In this document: in pieces, positions 6,449 to 10,814 of the stretch
Position numbering within the stretch: position 1 is the stretch's first letter
Layout of the letters: the number at the start of each line of letters is the position of its first letter
Assembly (NCBI GenBank): GCA_021798435.1
Contig: JAJZGN010000047.1
Location: forward strand, 1 to 10,814
Source of the DNA: a bacterium
GTDB lineage: Bacteria > Chloroflexota > Dormibacteria > Aeolococcales > Bog-877
Length of the DNA stretch: 10,814 nucleotides
Reading direction: 5' to 3'
The notes under the pieces: generated by a model
Databases searched by the model: none
The model's input: the letters and a program-made list of their open reading frames with translations, nothing else
Told to the model about the DNA's origin: nothing
Made by a program: the position numbers and the translations under genes

Positions 6449-6727
6449 GTGCTCTCCGCGGTGCTCGGGCTGGTGATTGCCCTCCTGGTGGCGGCCGGGA
6501 TGCTGCGCGTCGGACCGCCCGCCGGGCCCGTCCGAAAGGTCAGCCGCTGGGTGCGCCGGAGCGGACTTCTGCCCTGGGGCTACGGGCCGGCTGCCCTGGC
6601 GGTTCTGGCGCTGGCCTTGCTTGGGCACGGAGCGGGGGCGATGCTGGTGGCGGGGGTGGGGCTCCTGGTGCTGGTGAGCCTGCTCAGCGCTGCGTTCCTG
6701 GTGCGCCAAGCCAAGGCCGACGGATGA
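6449..6727 (+). CDS. Small membrane protein with a basic loop, unknown function
   Basis: A 92-residue protein I cannot assign. It has an N-terminal membrane helix (2-19) and a strongly basic loop (residues 20-39, with five Arg and one Lys) that is presumably cytoplasmic. Two further helices follow at about 45-60 and 62-85, with a short polar end. The GTG start at 6449 has GAGG seven bases upstream. Its stop overlaps the ATG of the polyprenyl synthase by four bases (ATGA), so translation is likely coupled. The length, three helices and an RxGP motif after helix 1 faintly recall MrpF of Na+/H+ antiporters. The membrane aspartate of that family is absent, so I do not claim the match. Together with the preceding gene it may anchor or assist the synthase or the JKL proteins. 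Confidence 0.65.
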   Translation: MLSAVLGLVIALLVAAGMLRVGPPAGPVRKVSRWVRRSGLLPWGYGPAALAVLALALLGHGAGAMLVAGVGLLVLVSLLSAAFLVRQAKADG

Positions 6728-8268
6728 ACGCCGCGCTTTCGGTAGGGGTCCAGGAGACGGCCCCGACGGTGCGGGGGAGGCGCGGTCTGGAGCTGTACCG
6801 GACGGCGCTGAAGCAGATCGAGGGGCTGCAGTTCGGCGGTGGCCCCGTCCGGGCCTCTCAGGAGCTGGGGGTGGCCGCCCTCTGGGCGGTCAGGGCGGGG
6901 GCCTCGGCCCCCCGGCGGACGCACTCGGTGGCCCAGTTGGCGGGTGCTGTCGAGCTGACCCAGCGGGCTCTGGAGTGGCACTGGGCGGCCGCCAGCGGGC
7001 GCTCCCAGGTGGGGGTGGGAACCCTGGCTGGGGACTACTGCCTGGCCCAGGCTGCCGCCCTGCTGACCCGCTGCGGCAGCGTGGAGTATGAAGCTGCCCT
7101 CGCGGACGGGCTGACCGCAGCTGGGGCGGCGCTCGCCACCGGGGCGGATATCGAGGTCGTGGTGCGCCAGCTGCTGCCTCCCGCCGGCTGGAGCGCGGCC
7201 CGCGCGGCCGGCGCCTCCGGAGAGGCCCAGGCGAGGTGGTGGCGCGGCGGAAGGCGGCTGGCCGCGGTGGGCGGCACCTGGGGCGACTCACTTCCAGTGC
7301 CCCCGGAGGTCGGGGCGCTCCTGTCGTCCGTCGACCCCCTGGAGCGCCAGCTGGGCCGCACCCTCAGCGGGGACCCGGCCGCGGTGGCGGCCCCGATGGC
7401 CCGACTGCTGGGGGCCGGGGGGAAGCGCATCAGGGCACGACTTCTGCTCATCGCCGCCGAGGTGGGCCATCTCTACCGGCCGGGGACCGCTCTGAGCGGA
7501 GCCGCCGCGATGGAGATCATCCACGCCGCCACCCTCTGCCATGACGACCTCGTGGACGGGGCCGACTCGCGCCGGGGGGCCCCCACGGTGGCTGCCACCC
7601 AGGGCCCGCTGGTCGCCCTCGGAGTGGGCGATTTCTACCTGGGGCGAGCCTCAGGGATGGTGGCCCGGCTCGGCGACGTGAGGGTTTCCCGGGCCTTTGC
7701 CGGAGCGCTGGTGGAGATCGCCGACGGGCAGCTGCTGGAGCTGGAACGCCGCTCCGTTTGGTCCGGGGCGCTCACCCCATATATCCAGGTGGCGCGCCGC
7801 AAGACAGGTTCTCTCCTCTCCGCGTGCGGATCCATCGGCGCCCTGGTGTCCGGGGCCAGCGCCTCAGAGGTGAGGGCGGTGGCGCGGTTCGCTCGCGACC
7901 TGGGGCTGGCGTTCCAGGGGATAGACGACTGCCTCGACTTCAGCGACCCCGGCCGCACCGGCAAACCGGCGGGGATCGACCTGGCCCAGGGGATCTGTGG
8001 GCTCCCTGTTCTCTGCGCCCTGAGGGGGCCGCGCCGCGCCGAGGTCCTGGTTCGCCTGCGTCGCATGGAAGGGGCGTCTCCCCCCGAGGCCGCGGCGCTC
8101 CGGGAACAGGTGGTGTCGCTGGTCCACGAGTCCGGCGCCCTGGCCGGGGCCCGGGAGGTCGCCGACGGCTGGAGCGGGGAGGCACTGGGCCATATCGACG
8201 ACCTCCCGGCGTCGCTCAGAGCGCGCCTTGAGGCCTTCGCCGACCGCCTCACCCTACGTGACCGCTGA
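6724..8268 (+). CDS. Polyprenyl diphosphate synthase, apparent HepS-HepT fusion
   Basis: Extends allylic diphosphates with isopentenyl diphosphate to a long chain, most likely the side chain of menaquinone. The protein has 514 residues against about 320-350 for a single synthase. The C-terminal domain (about 195-514) is complete: GGKRIR (232-237), first aspartate-rich motif DDLVD (274-278) with RR at 283-284, Lys360-Thr361, second motif DDCLD (401-405) and GKPAG (413-417). Ala269, five residues before DDLVD, is small, as in long-chain enzymes. The N-terminal domain (about 20-190) resembles the non-catalytic HepS subunit of Bacillus heptaprenyl diphosphate synthase. AVELTQRALEWHW (75-87) and GTLAGDYCLAQAAALLTR (99-116) align with it, and there is no aspartate-rich motif. 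ATG 6724 overlaps the previous stop; the frame extends further upstream only through that gene. Confidence 0.88.
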   Translation: MNAALSVGVQETAPTVRGRRGLELYRTALKQIEGLQFGGGPVRASQELGVAALWAVRAGASAPRRTHSVAQLAGAVELTQRALEWHWAAASGRSQVGVGTLAGDYCLAQAAALLTRCGSVEYEAALADGLTAAGAALATGADIEVVVRQLLPPAGWSAARAAGASGEAQARWWRGGRRLAAVGGTWGDSLPVPPEVGALLSSVDPLERQLGRTLSGDPAAVAAPMARLLGAGGKRIRARLLLIAAEVGHLYRPGTALSGAAAMEIIHAATLCHDDLVDGADSRRGAPTVAATQGPLVALGVGDFYLGRASGMVARLGDVRVSRAFAGALVEIADGQLLELERRSVWSGALTPYIQVARRKTGSLLSACGSIGALVSGASASEVRAVARFARDLGLAFQGIDDCLDFSDPGRTGKPAGIDLAQGICGLPVLCALRGPRRAEVLVRLRRMEGASPPEAAALREQVVSLVHESGALAGAREVADGWSGEALGHIDDLPASLRARLEAFADRLTLRDR

Positions 8269-8300
8269 GCACCACCCCTCGAAGGCCGATCTCGCTCCCA

Positions 8301-8306
8301 TAAAAT
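8301..8306 (+). promoter_or_regulatory. Possible -10 box upstream of the nuoJKL-like operon
   Basis: TAAAAT matches the -10 consensus at five of six positions and is conspicuously AT-rich for this sequence. No convincing -35 lies at normal spacing. The 121-nt gap 8269-8389 in which it sits separates the synthase gene from the nuoJ-like gene. It is followed by a bulged hairpin (8310-8334: GGCCCG-TGC, loop, GCA-bulge-CGGGCC). Confidence 0.35.
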
Positions 8307-8358
8307 GACGGCCCGTGCCAGGTGCACGCGGGCCAGGTCGCGCCGGGCGCGGCGGCTG

Positions 8359-8373
8359 TGACCAATTCGGTCA
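8359..8373. promoter_or_regulatory. Inverted repeat TGACC-N5-GGTCA upstream of the nuoJ-like gene
   Basis: Five-base arms TGACC and GGTCA flank AATTC. The repeat directly abuts the Shine-Dalgarno AGGAGG (8373-8378) of the nuoJ-like gene. It could be an operator or a small hairpin affecting ribosome access. It is seen directly; the role is unknown. Confidence 0.3.
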
Positions 8374-8389
8374 GGAGGCGCTACGGTAG

Positions 8390-8995
8390 ATGATCGCGGT
8401 CGCGGTTGGGGGAGGCTTGGCGATCGGGTCGGGTTTCGTCTTCCTCTGGCGCCCCGACCGCCCGACTCAGCTCTGGGCGTTGCTGTTGCTTTCGCTGGGG
8501 CTGGCGGTCGCCATGGCTGGCGCCGGGGCCTGGGTGCCGGCGGTGCTGGAGGCCGTGCTGCTAGGCGGCTCCGGAGTCGCGGTGCTCGCCGCCCTGGATC
8601 CCGGGTCCCCAGGCGCGGAGGACGGGGGCTTGGCTCGGACCGCGCTCTCGGTGGCCATCCCGGCGGGGGCGGCCGTACTCACCTTCGTGCTGTTGGTCGG
8701 GGTTGGGGCTGCCACCAAAGCCGGCTTCCCGGCGCCCTCCGCGGCGCCTTCGCCGGGGCGGGTGGGGAGGGCCTTCCTGATGGGGGCCGGGGTGCCGGTG
8801 CTGGGCACCCTGGTCCTGGGCGCCTTCCTCCTGGCTTCCAGCGCGGTCCTCATCCGCCGCGACCGCCGCGAAGTGGTCGAGGAGCAGGCCGAGGCGGGGA
8901 GGCGGCGACGACTTCTGGAGCAACGCCGTCGAGCCGAGCAGCGGGCGGCGGCTCGCGCGGCCGCTCGAGCCCAGCGCCGAGGGGGGCGGGGGTGA
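8390..8995 (+). CDS. Divergent NuoJ-like membrane subunit of the complex I family
   Basis: Resembles NuoJ, the membrane subunit of NADH:quinone oxidoreductase whose third helix couples quinone reduction to proton movement. Of 201 residues, about 1-20, 27-44, 48-69, 84-107 and 127-150 look like membrane segments, the NuoJ pattern. RPDRPTQLWALLLLSL (21-36) matches the conserved loop and helix 2. VLEAVLLGGSGVAVL (52-66) matches helix 3, keeping the LE pair and Gly60. Leu58 stands where NuoJ has a conserved tyrosine (Tyr59 in E. coli). The tail from residue 153 is a long Arg-rich helix with about 17 Arg and 7 acidic residues, unlike ordinary NuoJ. ATG 8390 has AGGAGG eleven bases upstream. The stop overlaps the next gene (GTGA). 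Family membership is a by-eye alignment, hence the moderate confidence. Confidence 0.65.
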   Translation: MIAVAVGGGLAIGSGFVFLWRPDRPTQLWALLLLSLGLAVAMAGAGAWVPAVLEAVLLGGSGVAVLAALDPGSPGAEDGGLARTALSVAIPAGAAVLTFVLLVGVGAATKAGFPAPSAAPSPGRVGRAFLMGAGVPVLGTLVLGAFLLASSAVLIRRDRREVVEEQAEAGRRRRLLEQRRRAEQRAAARAAARAQRRGGRG

Positions 8996-9408
8996 ACGGG
9001 ACGGCCGCCGCCCTTCTGGTGACCGCCGCCGCGGTGGCCGCGCTCGGGGTGGCGGCGCTGGTCCACCGCCGGGACTCGCTGGGCGCCTTCACCGGCGTGG
9101 CGCTGCTGATGGCCGCGGTGACGGCGGCGCTGGTGGGCTTCGCGGCCACCGCGCCGACAACGGCAGGTGCGGCCCAGCTTCAGGCCGCCGCGGTGGTGGT
9201 GGAGGTGCTCGCGGCAGTCACGCTGCCAGGCGCCGTGGCGATCGCCGTGGTCCTGCGGCGCCGCACCGGATCAGATCTGCTGGAGTTGGCGCCCGTCCGA
9301 CCCGTAACCCAGGAACCGCCGGGTCCCCAGATCGAGGCACCTCCGGCGGACGCGGAGCCGGCCCCTCCTCCTGAGGAGCCCCAAGACGAACTGGAGCCGG
9401 CGCCATGA
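8992..9408 (+). CDS. Divergent NuoK-like membrane subunit lacking both conserved glutamates
   Basis: Matches NuoK, a three-helix subunit that carries two membrane glutamates essential for proton transfer in complex I (Glu36 and Glu72 in E. coli). Helices lie at about 5-24, 31-52 and 63-88. HRRDSLGAFTGVALLMAAV (25-43) aligns with the NuoK loop and helix 2, placing Ala37 at the first glutamate. The RRR end of helix 3 (89-91) aligns with the family, placing Val76 at the second. A nearby Glu71 exists but is not in register. The 138 residues exceed the usual 100 because of an acidic, proline-rich tail (about 92-138) with about 11 acidic residues and one Arg. The GTG start overlaps the nuoJ-like stop and the end overlaps the nuoL-like start (ATGA), so the three proteins are probably made together. 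Confidence 0.68.
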   Translation: MNGTAAALLVTAAAVAALGVAALVHRRDSLGAFTGVALLMAAVTAALVGFAATAPTTAGAAQLQAAAVVVEVLAAVTLPGAVAIAVVLRRRTGSDLLELAPVRPVTQEPPGPQIEAPPADAEPAPPPEEPQDELEPAP

Positions 9409-10703
9409 AGGTCTTCTTGGCGGGGTGGGTCGTCCTCCTCTTGCCCCTGGGGGGCATCGCCCTCAGCTACCTCTCGGAGACGCGCAGGGGGTCGGCCCTC
9501 GGCGTGGCGATCGGCGGCTGGCTCACCCTCGGGGCCTCCCTGGTCCTCCTCGCCGCCACCGTCGCCCACCACCAGCACGTGACCGGGTCCACGATCACCT
9601 TCTGGACATTCTCGGTCACCCAGAGCCCCTTCAACTCAGCCACCGCCACCCTGCTGCCGGCCTACTTCCAGGTGGGCGTCGGGTACGCCGCGACCTCATA
9701 TGGGGTGATCCTGGCCTCCTTGGTGGCGGCCGCGGTGGTGCTCGGACAGGCCCAGATCATGGCCCAGCTGCGCGCCAGCTCCCAGCTACCCACTGTGATG
9801 CGCCTATCGGCGCTCCTCGGCCTCTCGGCCGAGCTGGTCGCGCTGGCCCCTGGGCTCTTCCAGCTCCTCCTCGGATTTGGCCTGGCGGGGCTCGTGGCGG
9901 CCATGCTGGCCGGGTCAGGCTCAGGGCGGGCCGCCCGGCGGGTCTATCTGGTCTGGAGCGGGTCCGGGGCGGTTCTCCTACTCGCCGTGGCATTCGTCTA
10001 CGTAAAGTTCGCCGGCCAGGTGGCGCTGGCGGCGACCACGGGGAAGCATCCAAGCACCCAGACGCCGTATGGCTTGAACCTGGAGGCTCTGTACCCCATC
10101 TGGACTGCCGCGCACCACGGCGGGGTGCGGGGAGTGGGGGGGCGGACCCTGACGATCTCGGCCGTCCTCTTCCTGGTGGCGGCGGCGGCGGCAGCGGGCC
10201 AGGCGCCCCTGCAGGGGCTGTGGCGGGCGCTGGCCGTGGCTCGCTCCGGTGCGGGGGCCCTGCTTCAGGGGGTGGTCGGAGGGGTCGTCCCGGTGGCCGT
10301 GCTCCTGGCCGTCTACCCCTTGCTGCACCTGGCCTCCGGCGCCGCGCCAGCGCTGGTGGGTCTGGGGGCGGTCACGGCCGTGTTGGGCGCCGTCCTGGCT
10401 GTCGGCGAGCGCCAGTTGCGTCCCTTCGCTGGCTGGGTCGGCCTCAGCCAGACGGGGATGGCGGTGATGGCCGTCGGCCTGGGGGCGCCGGCGGCAGCCA
10501 CGGCCATGGCGGTGGCCACCGTGCTGGTGGTGGCGGCACTCTCCGCCACCGCGGCGCGGCTGGAGCATGACCTCCGGGTCCGCACCGTGGACCGGTTGGG
10601 CGCGGCGTGGCGGCAGGCAAGGCCAGCGGCATTTCCGCGCGGGCTCAGTGCTTGCCGCTGTGCGCCAGCAGCCAGTCCATGGCCGCCAGCAGCAACCCGG
10701 TGA
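9405..10703 (+). CDS. Truncated, divergent NuoL-like antiporter-type subunit
   Basis: Resembles NuoL, the distal antiporter-like subunit of complex I, but has 432 residues against the usual 600 or more and ends after about helix 9. Order and spacing of blocks fit NuoL. FQVGVGYAATSYGVILASL (88-106) matches the FxVDxLSxxM region. LLLGFGLAGLVAAMLAG (154-170) matches helix 5, AAAAGQAPL (261-269) matches the GKSAQLPL segment of helix 7, and LSQTGM (347-352) matches SQLGYM. The helix 5 glutamate is replaced by Gly159 and the helix 7 lysine by Ala263. The region of the helix 12 lysine is absent. The last 19 codons overlap the opposite-strand yqhA-like gene and look like non-functional sequence. ATG 9405 overlaps the previous stop. 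It may be a structural or repurposed subunit, or a decaying copy. Confidence 0.68.
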   Translation: MKVFLAGWVVLLLPLGGIALSYLSETRRGSALGVAIGGWLTLGASLVLLAATVAHHQHVTGSTITFWTFSVTQSPFNSATATLLPAYFQVGVGYAATSYGVILASLVAAAVVLGQAQIMAQLRASSQLPTVMRLSALLGLSAELVALAPGLFQLLLGFGLAGLVAAMLAGSGSGRAARRVYLVWSGSGAVLLLAVAFVYVKFAGQVALAATTGKHPSTQTPYGLNLEALYPIWTAAHHGGVRGVGGRTLTISAVLFLVAAAAAAGQAPLQGLWRALAVARSGAGALLQGVVGGVVPVAVLLAVYPLLHLASGAAPALVGLGAVTAVLGAVLAVGERQLRPFAGWVGLSQTGMAVMAVGLGAPAAATAMAVATVLVVAALSATAARLEHDLRVRTVDRLGAAWRQARPAAFPRGLSACRCAPAASPWPPAATR

Positions 10704-10814
10704 CGACGAAGGCCACATGGATGACCACCAGCCAGGTCATGTTGGTCTGGTTGGTGTCCGGGCCGAGGTTCATGAAGGCCTTGAGCAGCGAGATGGCCCG
10801 CATCGCGCACGCGA
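10645..10814 (-). CDS. YqhA/UPF0114 family membrane protein, C-terminal part only
   Basis: The last 56 codons of a gene that enters from the right edge. The segment ISLLKAFMNL, the TNQTNMTWLVVIHVAFVV stretch and the ending LLLAAMDWLLAH match the C-terminus of E. coli YqhA (family UPF0114, about 160 residues, function unknown). That protein has an equivalent LLxxFM, a polar loop, a WxVIIHLxFV helix and a closing helix with an aspartate. The protein lies in the cytoplasmic membrane; the final membrane helix is visible here and the end HSGKH is polar. The reading frame was translated by hand, because the start lies outside the window. Its 3' end overlaps the nuoL-like open frame by 59 bases in convergent orientation, with no room for a terminator between them. 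Confidence 0.8.
   Translation of the reverse strand, partial: ACAMRAISLLKAFMNLGPDTNQTNMTWLVVIHVAFVVTGLLLAAMDWLLAHSGKH

Noticed and set aside
6295..6723. N-terminal extension of the polyprenyl synthase frame to 657 residues
   Set aside because: The extension reads through the two small membrane protein genes in another frame. ATG 6724 in an ATGA overlap fits the operon, and HepS-type sequence begins only after it.
6449..6727. Assignment of the second small membrane protein as MrpF
   Set aside because: Only length, helix number and a faint RxGP match; the conserved membrane aspartate of MrpF is missing.
8310..8334. Intrinsic terminator after the polyprenyl synthase
   Set aside because: The stem is bulged and no T tract follows it, so it does not meet the usual terminator form.
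9425..10570. A 381-codon frame overlapping the nuoL-like gene
   Set aside because: Its Gly/Arg/Pro-rich translation lacks membrane segments, whereas the other frame shows NuoL-type helices and conserved blocks.

Overview
The window is very GC-rich bacterial chromosome with dense gene packing: most adjacent genes overlap by 4 nt or sit a few nt apart, and GTG starts are common. Long-chain polyprenyl diphosphate synthesis, a CysO-type sulfur carrier and at least two apparently leaderless promoters (TANNNT six bases before the start codon) point to a high-GC Terrabacteria lineage such as Actinomycetota, Chloroflexota or Candidatus Dormibacterota. That placement is inference; there is no rRNA or other phylogenetic marker here. 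No mobile element, CRISPR array, tRNA or rRNA was seen.

Positions 1-3293, minus strand: a ferredoxin/rubredoxin-reductase-type flavoprotein, then fabF, acpP and fabD (fabD runs off the left edge). The three fab genes are translationally coupled and form a type II fatty acid synthesis operon in the order fabF-acpP-fabD. A 12-bp perfect palindrome overlaps the promoter at its head.

Positions 3294-8268, plus strand: a divergent run of a Nudix-superfamily protein, a YbjQ/UPF0145 protein, a CysO/MoaD-like ubiquitin-fold sulfur carrier, mnmA (tRNA U34 2-thiolation), two unrecognised small membrane proteins, and a 514-residue polyprenyl diphosphate synthase. The synthase looks like a natural fusion of the non-catalytic HepS subunit to the catalytic HepT subunit. 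It probably makes the menaquinone side chain.

Positions 8269-10703, plus strand: after a 121-nt gap with promoter-like and inverted-repeat signals come three 4-nt-overlapping genes for homologues of complex I membrane subunits NuoJ, NuoK and NuoL. All three keep the fold pattern of their families, but the residues normally needed for proton translocation appear to be replaced. The NuoL-like protein also stops after about nine helices. This charge-stripped JKL module is the most unusual thing in the window. Its 3' end overlaps, tail to tail, the C-terminal part of a YqhA/UPF0114 membrane protein gene on the minus strand, which runs off the right edge.
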